From Ceriagrion tenellum (Eukaryota; Arthropoda; Insecta; Odonata; Coenagrionidae), in NCBI GenBank assembly GCA_963169105.1, contig OY720637.1:53528964-53592963 (forward strand): 64,000 nt of DNA, read 5' to 3'. A program made the position numbers and the translations under genes. Shown here in pieces: positions 43,230 through 54,594 of this stretch (position 1 is its first letter; every line of letters begins with the position of its first letter). The notes under the pieces are model-generated. The model did no database searches, had not been told where the DNA came from, and worked only from the letters and a program-made list of their open reading frames with translations.

Positions 43230-43239
43230 GAGTATTGGA

Positions 43240-43955
43240 TTGCCTTTTTAAAATTGTGACCACTTTTCTCGTTATACCATTATTGCTCGGCGACTCTTCC
43301 CCTATTTATAACTTTGTATTCGGCCGGTGAATATGGCAAATGAGCATTTTGCATGGCCTCAGTATTAACTCGTACCATTGCACTCCATATCTCATTTATA
43401 AGAGTCTCATGTCCGATATATTATAGAAGAAAATATATCGACCCTTGCGGCATAAAAGCTAAAAAGAATATTGGCGCCATTAATTGCGCAATCGGCCACG
43501 TTGAATGAGCAGGAACGAAAACGAATTGATCGTAATTTTGTAATAACTTTTGCGTGACTGCATGACTCGAGGTATGGAGACGAGACCAAATGTCGCTGTT
43601 ACTGTGGATCGTGTTCTTTCATTTGAAGAGTATGCGTTAATGAGTGGAGGAAAATTCAGTAAAACGAAATTTGGCTATCAAAAACTGTCCCGCCTTTAAA
43701 CAATATGGTTGTCATTTCAGTTGCCAGGTTACAGTTTGATGACGTGGTGCCGTCTTCATATACCACAATGGTAACATGCATCCATTTTATTCTAAATCAA
43801 TTCTCCGGAACTTTTTGCTTCTAAAAAAATAGTTTTCCATGAAAACGACGTTTGTGTTAGACAGAAAAATGTTATTTTTCCACGTGTTTTCCACATTCTC
43901 CCACTGAGCAATGTGAAAGTTAAAGTTCTCTTTGCGAGAAAGAAGTACGGAAATG
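43240..43955. other. No recognisable feature
   Basis: AT-rich, no motif recognised. Confidence 0.45.
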
Positions 43956-43989
43956 TAAAGGCGAGTATACACATGGAAGTTCCTTCCTT

Positions 43990-44688
43990 CATCCTTCCCA
44001 CTGTTCTTAATGTTGAAAATCCTCCCAATTAGGCATTTGTTTGTTTTTAAAGTCTTAAGATTTTTTTACAATCGCAGTGGACACAAAAATAAACCATGTC
44101 CCTGCACAAAAACTTCCAGAAGCCAATTAATTACATCTGTTCCTAAACCAAAAATTGAAGCTTACAAACACTTTTATCATTATGTAGCACCAAAAATTTA
44201 TACTAAACTATGGAAAGAATTACAGTGTTGTAATAGTCAAGCTGCCTTTATTAATAAGTTGAGAGACTGGTTGTTTCGTCATAAGGATATTGAATTTCTC
44301 TTTAAGACTATTACTTGAGTTTCTTTAAGACAAGGGTTCCACTGATTATGTTCATTTTTTATACTATTCTATTGTCTATAAATTCTATTTGGATATATTT
44401 TTCTCATGAATGGTTCAATATTATTGTATTCTTATTTCATTTTGTATCTGTTTACTAAAGTTGTCCATCTACTTTCACTCGAAATATATGGCATTTGGAT
44501 GATTCAAAAAAGAGCTATTTTTGTTCTGCTCTGATGCCGAAAAATGTACTGCAGAGCAATGCCATGCTTTCATTGAATGACAACCCCTATACAAGAATAT
44601 ATCTTCTGGGGTGCCTAATTTCATTTTTTTGTATGTATTTCGGTGTATACTTTTGCACTGAAATAACTGTGTTTATATTTTATTATTA
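43990..44688 (+). pseudogene. Jockey-like LINE 3' end within the foldback
   Basis: The plus frame at 44010-44318 has PIRHLFVFKVLRFFYNRSG, a linker, then YKHFYHYVAPKIYTKLWKEL and FINKLRDWLF before a stop. This matches the (V)KVLxLFFxRSG...GPKxWNxLPxEI...FKxxLKxWL order at the C-terminus of Jockey-type LINEs. The 3' UTR follows and ends in TTTATATTTTATTATTA. The insertion explains why the foldback terminus is separated from its arm. Confidence 0.65.
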
Positions 44689-44689
44689 A

Positions 44690-45256
44690 GTTGACTTCTT
44701 CTATGAAAGTAGCGAGTGTAGCGATGTCTCGAATGGTATCGCCGCTTGTAGGGTATTCTCTGGTTACACACTACTTCCGGCTTTTCCTAAACAAATGGAT
44801 GACGGAAGTAAACATTGGATATGGTAATTACGAAGTAATCCAGATTTAGCAATAATGACGTTCGTATATCGCTGTTTGAGTCCCATGGGCACTCGTGGTT
44901 GAATAAATATGTATGAATTACAAGAATTGCGCATAATTACGTCGAATAAAGTGTGTCCATCATGGCAATAATAATTATTATCTAATGAGATATAAGTCAT
45001 AAAGGTTATTTTAGGGGTTCATTAGCATTTAAAATATTTTCAAGTACAAATTAATATTTGCATAAGCAGCAATGAGTCCTCCTCCTCCTAAGTTATTCGT
45101 TGTTTACATTTTAAATCTCCGTTTACAGTCATGTAACCAAGATCACATGGAATGCAATGCGATTTTATGCTAAATGCAGGCAAATAGAAACTAGTCCATA
45201 TTCCTTGCGAATAGCGGTCGATTACCACCACTATCGACCACTACTGCCATGGCATT
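44690..45256. repeat. Foldback left arm
   Basis: Reverse complement of 47775-48365 at roughly 75-80 percent by eye. Shared landmarks include CTTCCGGCTTTTCCTAAAC, ATGGATGACGGAAGTAAAC, GGGGTTCATTAGCATTTAAA and GTCGATTACC. Confidence 0.85.
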
Positions 45257-45317
45257 CCGTGCTTACGCATTGTAGTGTCGCTTATGCCCTGTTTACAATA
45301 CTAGCTTTCTAACCAGG

Positions 45318-45790
45318 TTTCATTTCATTTATTTTTCAACAATTTTACATCGATTTTCCGTCAGGCACATGCTTATCGACGGGGCATATGTAAAATTAAA
45401 CATGATAATATATTTTTTCTTCTTTTACCAACAAACTATAGCAGCTCAGGCTCATATACTTAAGAAAACATCAACAGAAATTCACCTTGATAAAAAAATA
45501 CCAACAAAAATAACGGCAAAAAACTACAATAGAAATGCACCTTGATAAAAACTAGTCTTTTGCAATTCCAATAACATTTGTCTCTGTAGAACCCTTTTTA
45601 CAATTTTTTTGACTAATTACATTTTCTTCCTTTTCTTTCCTCATCTCTCCGAAATATTTATTTAATAATTTTGGGAGAATGTACTGCCTATCACGTTCAC
45701 CAAATTTAGTATTTATTTTGGGCACAACAAAAAAAGTTCCTCTTGTATTTACATTATTTCAGGCAGTTAAGTAGTCTTCCTTGTCCTTGT
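45318..45790 (-). pseudogene. Jockey-like LINE 3' end inside the foldback
   Basis: On the minus strand from about 45760: NTRGTFFVVPKINTKFGERD, then RQYILPKLLNKYFGEMRKE and NVISQKNCKKG, followed by a stop and UTR. The NTR...vPxxNTxxGxRxxxYxxPKxxN pattern is the C-terminal block of Jockey-type RT proteins. The 3' end has an AAATGAAATG tail at 45318-45335. Confidence 0.65.
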
Positions 45791-46949
45791 ACTTACATAG
45801 AATAACTCTTACCCTAGTAAAAGTTCGCCGTGTGAACGCAGGTTGGCGCTAACCGTAGTCAACCTTTTAACCATGCTGGAGTTACTCGAGTTGGCTCTGG
45901 TTATCATCAGTTTTAACTCGTGTAAACGCAGGTTCGTCAGAATAGGAGTTGAGTGATCCAGTCCACATTTTGCTTTTATTGAAAGCTTACAATTTATGAC
46001 GAGAGTTTCTCTCGCCCCAAGCGTCGATACCAAGTGGTATGATGCGTTAAAATACAAGAGTGAATGATAAATCGCATTTTAAGTCCAAAATTTACCTTAA
46101 AGGTGCAATCGAGGACGGGTCATGTGCAAAACTTGGAAGTAAAAGTCGTTTATTCTTCTGCATATATTGAGGCAAGAACTTGAAAAGGAAGTTATTTATA
46201 AACCTTTCATGTAAACATACCATTTTAAATTATTTTTATCTATTATAAAGGAGTGCATACGACATAATAACGTAATATTCGCGGGGTATCGACATGGTGA
46301 AGTAAAGAATAGTGACATGTCGTTCGTTGAGTGAAATTTACTCTCTCAATTTGCATCTTTCGATGCTTAAAGAAATGTCTAGACATGAAATCAAAAGTGT
46401 ATCGTTAAATACTAAGAAATGAGAAGCATAACCGTACGAGACATATGCATGTTCCATCCTTTTTCTCACCCATACAAGTGTCGTGAATATAGCCCACAGC
46501 CCTGGAACAATTGAAAAGCGACTTGCGCTGTTTGTTGGGCTGTCGGTTACATCACCTTCTTAATTATCCTCCAGAATCCACCAGCATGATAACTCGGGTT
46601 AAAGAATGCCGTGTAAACGCAACTTTCTTAAGCCGCCGTGTTAACTATCATTCTAACGCCATTAATGTAAACGGGGCATCACCAGCGACTTCCAAGGCTG
46701 CTGTCATGGAAGTGACTTCCATGTGTAAACCCGCATTAACACTTTGTTTCCCATATCTAATCGAGGATATATTTTTCTATAATCAATCATTATATGATTA
46801 AAATGATACATATGCCCATTCTTGGTGGGACAACCTTAAGTAGTCAGTTTATGGGGAGGTAGAGGGGAAAAGTTTTGAACGCATTGTTTTTTATCCCTTT
46901 TTGATGAAGGCACACATTTCTATTCCCTTCACCTTGTTCACATTAAGAC

Positions 46950-47090
46950 GGACCTCCCGCTTCCTTATCTCTTCCCATGAGCCTCTGCGCACGAGGATAT
47001 CATTACGTAGCCATCGGTGACCGCAGTACAAGAGCAAACAACAATGAGGCCTTCGAGACGGAGATAAGGGAAATGGAAAGAAGATGGAGA
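46950..47090 (+). repeat. Repeat shared with 42490-42620
   Basis: TTCCTTATCTCTTCCCATGA, AGCCATCGGTGACCGCAG, CAAACAACAATGAGGCCTTC and GAGATAAGGGAAA follow the same order as at 42490-42620. A G10 run lies shortly downstream near 47197. Confidence 0.6.
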
Positions 47091-47774
47091 GGAGGAACAG
47101 AGAGGCGAGAATACCGAACTTAAGCCTTCGTATAAATACCTCCCCGTAAAAAAAATGAAGAGTTGAGATGGAATGGGGGAGGAAAAATAAAGACGGGGGG
47201 GGGGTTGCATCGATAAGAAATGCAGATGAGGAGAGTGCATTGGTGAGGAGGTATTCAAAGGCTGGCAGCGGCCTCCCCCTTTCTATGTTCGGGAGGGAGA
47301 ATTAACGATTGGTTAGCCTCCCTACAATCGCTGGTCCGATCAATTTTCGTCCCTAACTGAATCCCAAGATGGTGTAAATATTAAATTGAATGCCCAAGGG
47401 ATAGCGGACCTTGTGTCTCTCCACTCTTCCGTTGCTCAAAAGAATGCGTGCTCCAAGGTACGGAGACGTGTTTTGTTTCTGTGTTGAAGGCGATTAAAGG
47501 GAAGCACTGCAAGTCATGTTAGTTTCCGTGTTGTACCAAACTTCAGTCTACTCGTAGCCTATAAAAGCCATCGCAGCAGATTAGATATCTATCGGTGGAA
47601 TGGAATTGTTGATCCGTCAGGGAGTATTATCACTAAGCACGTGGACAAGAATTCCTGGGTCGTCGGACGACAGTGTCCTCTGGTTCTATCGAACCTAAAG
47701 GCACATTACATATTGGAGTCACTTCCATGACAGTAGCCTTGGAAGTCGCTTGCAAGCGACACTTCGATGTGTAA

Positions 47775-48365
47775 GCATACACTTCCATGGCAGTAGGGGT
47801 CGATAGTGGCGGTAATCGACCGCGGTGGCTACTTGCAAGGAAAATAGACTGATTTCTATTTTGCCTGCAAGTAGCATATCGATTCTACAATGAAATCGCA
47901 TCTCATCCGGTGGAATTTTGGTCACGTGACAGCAAACGGATATTTATAATGTAAACAACGAATAACTTAGTAGGAGGACGACTCATTATTGCTCAGGCAA
48001 ATATTTATATGTAGTACTTGAAAATATTTTAAATGCTAATGAACCCCTAAGGTTAGCTTCATGGCCTATCTCTTACGAGAAAATAATTGTCTTTGTCACA
48101 ATGAACACACTTGATTCACCGTAATCATGCTTAATTAATGTAATTCATACGAATTTATCAAATCCACGAATGCCTATAGGATTCAAACTCGATGTACGAA
48201 CGCCATTGTTGCCAAATTCGGGCGATTTACCATATTCATTGTTTACTTCCGTCATCCATTTGTTTAGAAAAAGCCGGAAGTTGTGTGTAAGCAGAACGAT
48301 GCCCCGCAAATGACGATAAGATTCGAGGTATCGCTGCACTTGCCACTTCCATAGAAGACAACTTC
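47775..48365. repeat. Foldback right arm
   Basis: Inverse copy of 44690-45256. It runs from CTTCCATGGCAGTAGGGG at its inner edge to CCATAGAAGACAACTTCC at its outer edge, where the terminal GTGTAAACCCGCCTTTA follows. Confidence 0.85.
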
Positions 48366-48657
48366 CATGTGTAAACCCGCCTTTATGGTGCTTGCGAGTG
48401 TAATCAAGGGCGAGCGATTTAAAACCTACGTTTGTTTTAAATGCGTGGTATTTCCCAAGCCTACAACGATTTTGGTAACTAAAAGCTACAAAGATATTGC
48501 TGAGGTAGCTTTCCATTCTTAAGTGTCTACTTCGGTGAACGCAGATTGGAAAAAGTCAGCGCACACGATTGACGCTGAGTTGAAGACGCAGTTGAAACCT
48601 TCAATAATCTGCCTATAGTTTGATTTCTTTAGTCATACCACATCTTAGTAAAATACA

Positions 48658-48815
48658 GTCTACATCCGCTTATTACCCTGCAAGCCACAACAAGGATGTT
48701 TGGCAGGAGGTGACTCATCACCAACACTAACTAGAGTGAAGAAGAAAACTACTCTCACCAACTAAAATAATCTATAATGTAACTACGCAAACGCGACACT
48801 AAAGTCATGCAGGGG
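48658..48815 (-). pseudogene. CR1/L2-like LINE 3' UTR (second subfamily)
   Basis: TACATCCGCTTATTACCCTG and CAAGCCACAACAAGGATG, then TTTGGCAGGAGG mark the stem-loop and end. Upstream, GTTGGTGATGAGTCACCTCC (minus) matches 55745 and 38171. Related to 52691-52870 over its full length (ACTCTAGT...CTCACCAAC...ACTACGxAAACGxGxCAC). Confidence 0.7.
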
Positions 48816-48890
48816 AGTGCGACGACAATTGCAGTAAACTCGCCGCTCCGAGCTGTGACGCCGTGCGGTGGCAAGTAAAAGCTCATTTCA
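48815..48890 (-). repeat. Interspersed repeat shared with 40141-40215
   Basis: GACGACAATTGCAGTAAACT and GTGACGCCGTGCGGTGGC match the inverse of 40141-40215. It adjoins the LINE tail directly. Confidence 0.6.
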
Positions 48891-48894
48891 AATA

Positions 48895-50685
48895 GTTACT
48901 AAAATCACCACTACGAAGCAGTCTTTCCGATTATATTAAGAGATATCATTTTCATCCTTTTCGCAAGTGATGAGAATTTTTGAAGATGGATACTGCGATG
49001 CTATGTAAAATCATATCCAGTACTGTAAAGTCATTTACAGCATAATGGCTCACTACATAGGAAGTTTATGTTGCTGTTTTGAAATGATTTAGTTTTCGCA
49101 CAACTACAATGATTAATCTCTGGCAGATATCTAATTTAATCCAATGCATTTTCTTAGTATACCCCAATCGGCGGATTAGTTTTACATACTGGCGGATAGG
49201 GGCGCTGTCAGAATTAGCTCAACCTAGCGTAGGGAATTTAACAATGATTATCGCGACTCTATATTATTGCAATGTGGTCTTGCTATGCTACGGCCGAATG
49301 TTTATTGCATATCTATTGGGTTCGTTTAGGGCGCATTTAAAAAAATTAAAAGCGCAGGATTATGATAGCAGATTAGATAACTAATGACTTCACTTTATCC
49401 CTGAGTCGTGCCATTACTGTATGTCAGCGCAAAAGTAGCAATCGCGGGTGCGATTATAGGAGTTCTTTTGTTGTACACCACACTTAATTTTGGTCCCCAA
49501 TGTGTGTTCATGGGTGATGCCCAGTACGTAGGCTCTCAGACCGAATGGAAAGCAAACGCTGTATCTTTTCCGAAGTATGCAACACACTGCAGCGAATGAA
49601 AAGATCTCTTTATGTACGAAGATGCTTGAAGAGTATACGAAAATTTTCATTGTTGCCTAATTACGGTGGTGAAATCCGTATGAATTTCCACGAGAAAGCG
49701 TCTTGAGATTTTTTTCTTTTGGCGAAAGGGGTTGAATACTTATTATACTGAATTTTTGTATTTGAAAGCCCGTGACGTAAAGATAAATACTGAGGGCTCT
49801 TAGTGGCTTTGCGGAAAAATGCGTCAATTCGATGGAAGTGACGCTACAGTCGGCTCCTTTGGATGGGAAAGAAGTGTTAATTTACAATGTAATCGTCACA
49901 TAATCTGCATATTTAAATCGTAATCTTCTTTCCGAAGAGCAAATGGGTGTCGTTTGTGATATCAGTATGTTTTAATCAGTATTGGCGGAAATGGCAGCTG
50001 AGTATTTTGTTTTTACACACTGAGTCACGATTGAAACTTTACGCGGGGAATAGCGGCTCCGGCAAAGAATAATCAGATACTTTCCCCTTCGTCTCTGGAG
50101 TCCGAAATTATGGCGATTGTACATCAGTTACTTCAGTAATTAATTTCATTGAAAATTAACAAACTTGGGAACTGAAATTAAAAGGTAATTACAAATTTAA
50201 TTTATTGGCCTGAGTCCTTCATGTCCTATGCCAAAAGACCGAAGAACTTGTTGAGGAAAAAACTGGATTTGAAACTTTAAATTAAACGTGAAATTGTTGA
50301 CCCCATGGCGTCCTCTATCAATACCAGTTTTTAAGCTGAATACATTATCTTTTGAAGTATAAATGGTAGCTTTTCGAGTAATGAGTTCCGACTGCTGAAG
50401 TTTTATCTCACTGTTCAATGACTGTCGATGAACTATTTTTGGGACTAACATTATACCTCATGCCTGGAGAGATTCCAGCCTTTTTTAATACTGCATTAAT
50501 CTCTGCGGCCCACATTGATCGTATGATTAAAAGAAGATTTATTTAGGGAAAATAAAAGTATAGATACAAAATGAAGTAGGTGGAAGTTATTCCAATGGTT
50601 TGCGAATTTAAAGGGTTGGGAGAAGATGGTGTGTTCATAATTCAATTGTGCCCTTACGTACATCAAACATTAATCGGAAAACATA
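48895..50685. other. No recognisable feature
   Basis: About 1.8 kb of AT-rich DNA. The 91-codon frame at 49109-49384 is hydrophobic but matches nothing I know and has no supporting context. Confidence 0.42.
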
Positions 50686-50689
50686 AAAA

Positions 50690-51380
50690 TTGTTCAATAC
50701 AATTCCTTTCAAGTTTGCGATCAGCCATTTTGAAGCTAGCAGATACTACGGCAGGATGAAATAATTTTTTCCAAATCATTAAGGAATTGCTCAAAATTAA
50801 TGTACTTAATATCTCAAAAATTGCCGGATTTCTGTTTGTCATTGCCTCACCCCAAATCTCTCAATAAGCCACGTGCGTTTGGTGAACAATGATTTTTTAC
50901 TATTTGCTTGGCATTTTATTACTTTCAAAGTCTGGAAAAATCATGCTTTGCGTTATAAATTGTGCATACAGGAGTAATAAAAATGGATAATGGGGTAAAT
51001 GCTGTTTCCATAGTTCGTTTTATTTATCGTCACATTTCCTGTAAACGTCTGTCGTATGAGTTTTTCTTTTAAGTGCTAACTTTAGTGAGAGTTGTAATCA
51101 TCATTATTGGTCGTTCAATCCTAAGATTGGTTGACTGCAGCCCTCCACCCTTCCCTATGTAATGCTAGTTCCCTTACCTCTTGGTATCTCTTCCTATATA
51201 CTTTCCTCTTAATTTGGTAAATAAACTTATTCCTAGGTCTTCCCCTGGGGACTTTTCCCTCTATTTTATCTTCAATTGCGTTCTTCACAAACCCATTGGG
51301 TCTTAGAGTGTGTCAAATCCATCTGGTTTTTCTTTTCTGTATGGTGTTCCACATGGTCCATTCCTCTTCTACTCTTCTGT
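50690..51380 (-). pseudogene. LINE 3' end with long UTR, AAVNQS subfamily
   Basis: 51104-51300 (minus) encodes NAIEDKIEGKVPRGRPRNKF, then YQIKRKVYRKRYQEVREL and GWRAAVNQS with its stop, the cleanest copy of this C-terminus. 50690-51104 is 3' UTR, matched by 61915-62285 (ATGCTTTGCGTTATAAATTG, TATGAGTTTTTCTTTTAAG, AGCCACGTGCGTTTGGTGAA). The two copies define the UTR at about 400 bases. Confidence 0.82.
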
Positions 51381-51384
51381 AAGA

Positions 51385-52688
51385 GATTAGTAATAATTAG
51401 GTGTTTTTACAAAATGTATTTTACTCAGGAATTTGGGCCCGAGCATCTAGGAAATTGACCATGAAGTGCAACAATGTATATTTTATTTGGGACTGACTCT
51501 TTTCTGAGCATAAAAAGTCGGTGTATTCCTAATGCCGGAGAGCTTACCCGCGCTTTCAAACTGTATTGTCATGTAAAAGGCGGATTTCGGAAGATTCACG
51601 TTACACTTTCCTGACCGCCACTGAGATGTTTCCTTCCTTTTCGAGCTTTTAAAACTCTCTTGCATTCAGCCGCGTGCACCAACAAACCATTCCAGAGGCA
51701 CACATTTCTCGGACGGTCCGAAAAGCATTTGTGAGTGGGAATTAACACGTCCCAAAGATTTCTCGACGCCCACACGTTTTAGCAGTGGGCTCTCTAGGGT
51801 AGGGTATGCGGTAGAGAGAAGATCCCTTTGTTGAACGGAGAGACTGTACCCTTGGAAAAAGATGGAGACCCATTATTCTCGAGGCCCACTGTGGATGGCC
51901 GCACTAAAAGGACCACACATTCGATGCGATTGTGTGTATACTGCGGGTTTCGGAAGTCGCTTTTTCTCATCCTTTTCTGTCCGACCGATCGAAAACCTTT
52001 TAGAGACGCCCGGCGAAATATTCATGCACTTATTTATTTCCCCGCCCCCCTGAACCTTTTGGCAGAAAAGGTTTTTGGCCAAAGGCCAGGTGAACTGGGA
52101 GATGGCCAATACACTCCATCCCTCCCCTCCGCCGAAAATCCCGATGCAATAAATTAGCATTCAATTTCGCCGCTCGACAAGGTTAACATTGTATTTATGA
52201 GAGTGAGAGCGAGACTCGAAAAATAAAATAAAATAATGACGTAAGGGGTTTTTCTTTCCCGAGGTTCAAGGCTGTAGAGACCCACCCCCTTTTTCCATTC
52301 CGCGCCTGCTAATGAAGGAGCGACTTTTGAGTCTTCCATAGGTCCCGTGCTGTCGAGAAGTAGCCGTCCCCATCACCGAATACCCGAGTCTGAAATATCA
52401 TGTTTGTGTTTCATAATAAAATAGGCAAGGGATTCACTCGAGGTGGATGTTTTATCGTTGTGAGCCTCGAGTGTTATGTGATAGCGTGCTCTGCGCTAAA
52501 GTTCACGTCCACTCTTAAACTGTGTGACAGTAAAATATTCTTACGATCTAAGTTTTGTGTGCTAGGGTACTTTGGATCCTCAAGTTTGTCTTTTTTCCCT
52601 CGCCTCCGATGTCATCGTTCACCTTCATTGTCTTCAAGTCTTACTGTTGCGCCGTTTTCAAAAAGAATCATCTGGAAATCGATAATAA
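51385..52688. other. No recognisable feature
   Basis: GC-richer in 51800-52350, with overlapping frames of 61-109 codons on both strands but no domain. Confidence 0.42.
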
Positions 52689-52690
52689 TT

Positions 52691-52870
52691 CTACATCTAC
52701 ATCAATTACCCTGATAGCCACCACAAGGATGTTAGACATGGGGTAACTTATCACCAACATGAACAGCAGTGAAGAAACTTGCTCTCACCAACATGCACCA
52801 CATAATGGGTATGCTACAGAAACTACTAATCTACAGTGCAACTACGTAAACGTGGCACGAGAGTCATGCA
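52691..52870 (-). pseudogene. CR1/L2-like LINE 3' UTR (second subfamily)
   Basis: CTACATCTACATCAATTACC, then GATAGCCACCACAAGGATG, TATCACCAACATGAACAGC and CTCTCACCAACATGCACC align with 48658-48815. The stem is degraded (CCCTGATAGCC against GACATGGGG). No coding part. Confidence 0.65.
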
Positions 52871-52960
52871 GGGAACTGCAAAACATAATCAATGTACTTT
52901 TCATAATTGAAGAGATGATTGTTTTAGGAATCAGAATAAATTATTCTTCACTTATAAGAA

Positions 52961-53113
52961 AAATTTATCACTCGCAGTTTTGGTACAATATTGAGTTCAA
53001 ATATTGATGAGCTTTAGGCAGTCTCAAAGGTCACAGACCTGTATTTAGACTGCCTTCCATAAATGGAATGCATTACTGGCATAAAACAAAAATTTTTATT
53101 CGCGTATACATGA
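52961..53113. repeat. ~155-bp direct repeat, copy 1
   Basis: ATTGATGAGCTTTAGGCAGT, CTCAAAGGTCACAGACCTG and AGACTGCCTTCCATAAATG also occur at 53935-54000, with flanks similar over about 155 bases. AGGCAGTCT and AGACTGCCT pair, with AGGTC/GACCT inside, so the core folds as a hairpin. Confidence 0.85.
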
Positions 53114-53241
53114 AACAAAATGATGATAACAAAATGATTTCATTCCAGCCCAATTTTGAACAAGGGAAATAGAGACAATGAAAATAATCTAACTTACAAC
53201 AGCAATAAAACACTAATTACGTCAAGTTAAAACACAGGGCA

Positions 53242-53795
53242 CATCTATATCTACATACTACCCCGCAAGCCGCCTCAAAAGGCGTGTGGCGGGGGGTGTT
53301 AGGACTCGAGCCGTCAACAAAAAAAACAAAGTTCCGCCTAGCATTTATTAAAGTCCTTAATTGTTCGGGGGAAAAACGAATTCCCATACCTATCCGTTCG
53401 GCAAAATATCTCTCTTAATTTATCGATTCTGTCGGACCTGGAAATATAATGTGGTTCTAATATGATGTTCTCCTTGTCGCTCTGAAAGATATCCATTCTC
53501 AATTGCTCAAGCAATCTAAGCCTAGCGCGTAGCCTCCGAGTCTCTAGCGGCTCCCACCCTAAATCGTTCAAAATCTGTGTAACGCTTTCTGTTCGGCCGT
53601 AGCAGTTTTTGACGAATCGCGCAGCTTTCCTTTGTATTTTATTAAGTTCATGGACTAGGTCTTTCTCCGCCGGATCCCATATGCTCGCTGCATATTCAAG
53701 GTGTGGCCGGACGAGTGCGAAATAGCACCTCTCTTTCACTTTTTCATCCGAAAATCTTCCCACAACACGCTTGACAAATCCTAGCTTCGACATTT
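53242..53795 (-). pseudogene. CR1/L2-like LINE C-terminal RT, well preserved
   Basis: The minus frame (151 codons) reads KLGFVKRVVGRFSDEKVKER, RPHLEYAASIWDP, KIQRKAARFVKNCYG, LNDLGWEPLETRRLRARL, YISRSDRIDKLREIFCRTDR and ends FFPRTIKDFNKC. This is the complete C-terminal block without stops. The RT palm is lost by 5' truncation at 53795. The 3' UTR with stem-loop 53261-53294 ends at CATCTATATCTACATACTAC. It separates the two copies of a 155-bp direct repeat. Confidence 0.9.
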
Positions 53796-53899
53796 ACGTA
53801 TATTACAGTTCTAGTACAAAACATCAATATTACTTATATCTTAGTTAATATTGTTAATGTAATGCAGTTAATAGTGTTTGAAAAAAGTACCATTATACC

Positions 53900-54058
53900 A
53901 ATTTATCACTCAGTTTTAGTACAATATTGTGTGCAAATATTGATGAGCTTTAGGCAGTCTCAAAGGTCACAGACCTGTATGTAGACTGCCTTCCATAAAT
54001 GAATTTCTTAGCTGGCATTAAATAAAAATTAATATTAGCGTATATATGAAACAAAAGC
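53900..54058. repeat. ~155-bp direct repeat, copy 2
   Basis: Same sequence and orientation as 52961-53113, with a few substitutions and small gaps. It leads directly into the Jockey-like tail at 54060, so the repeat might belong to that LINE. Confidence 0.85.
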
Positions 54059-54059
54059 C

Positions 54060-54592
54060 AATCTACCAGAAAGCACTATGTTGACATTCATATCCTCTAG
54101 CACCGAACTCCTCACCTCAATAAATCTTTTATAGTGACAGCTGCTAGAATATGGAACTCATTACCGTTAGAAATAAGAAACTCACATTCAGTACGTGTGT
54201 TCAAATGAAAAGTTTACAAGTTACTTCTAAGTGATGCACGGCAGTTCCTTGCATAGCTGATAACGCTGCTCTATCAACTTACGTAAATTGGGAAAGAATG
54301 CATATATTTAATTTTGTTCTTTGCTATATTTTCGAACTGTGATTTCTACTATGGTTATGAATGTAATAATATGTACCGAACATATGTTTTCAACATTCCT
54401 GATATGTATATACATTGTGAAACTGAAAACCGGCGAGTTAACATTTAATAGAATTGAAATATATATTTTTTTAATTATTATTCCATTCCTTCTTTTTTTC
54501 TTTATTTATTTTTATACATTTTTACTTTTGTAATAACCATGTAAGATATCTCATGGGCCAGAAAGGCTCACGATTATAAATGAATTAAATTG
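54060..54592 (+). pseudogene. Jockey-like LINE 3' end
   Basis: The plus strand reads VTAARIWNSLPLEIRNSHSV, RVFK, a stop, KVYKLLLSDA. This is the classical end of Jockey-type RT proteins (xxAxxWNSLPxEIRxxxSxxxFKxxLKxxLL). A 3' UTR of about 350 bases ends in GGCTCACGATTATAAATGAA and an AATTAAATTGAATT tail. One in-frame stop. Confidence 0.82.
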
Positions 54593-54594
54593 AA

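Larger units (their letters stand above)
43957..48385. mobile_element. Large foldback element with nested LINEs
   Basis: The left terminus AAAGGCGAGTATACACATGG (AAGTT) and right terminus AACTTCCATGTGTAAACCCG (CCTTTA) are inverted repeats. Inside them lie two long inverted arms of about 570 bases, 44690-45256 and 47775-48365, aligned over nearly their whole length. A plus LINE tail (about 43990-44688) separates the left terminus from its arm, and a minus LINE tail (45318-45790) lies between the arms. Further internal ends of the same type (TTCCATGTGTAAACCCGC at 46712; GTGTAAACGCA at 45920 and 46610) suggest nested insertion of related elements. No transposase seen. Confidence 0.72.

Noticed and set aside
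49109..49384. 91-codon hydrophobic frame as a membrane protein
   Set aside because: No start context, homologous copy or known family; AT-rich DNA readily gives hydrophobic frames.
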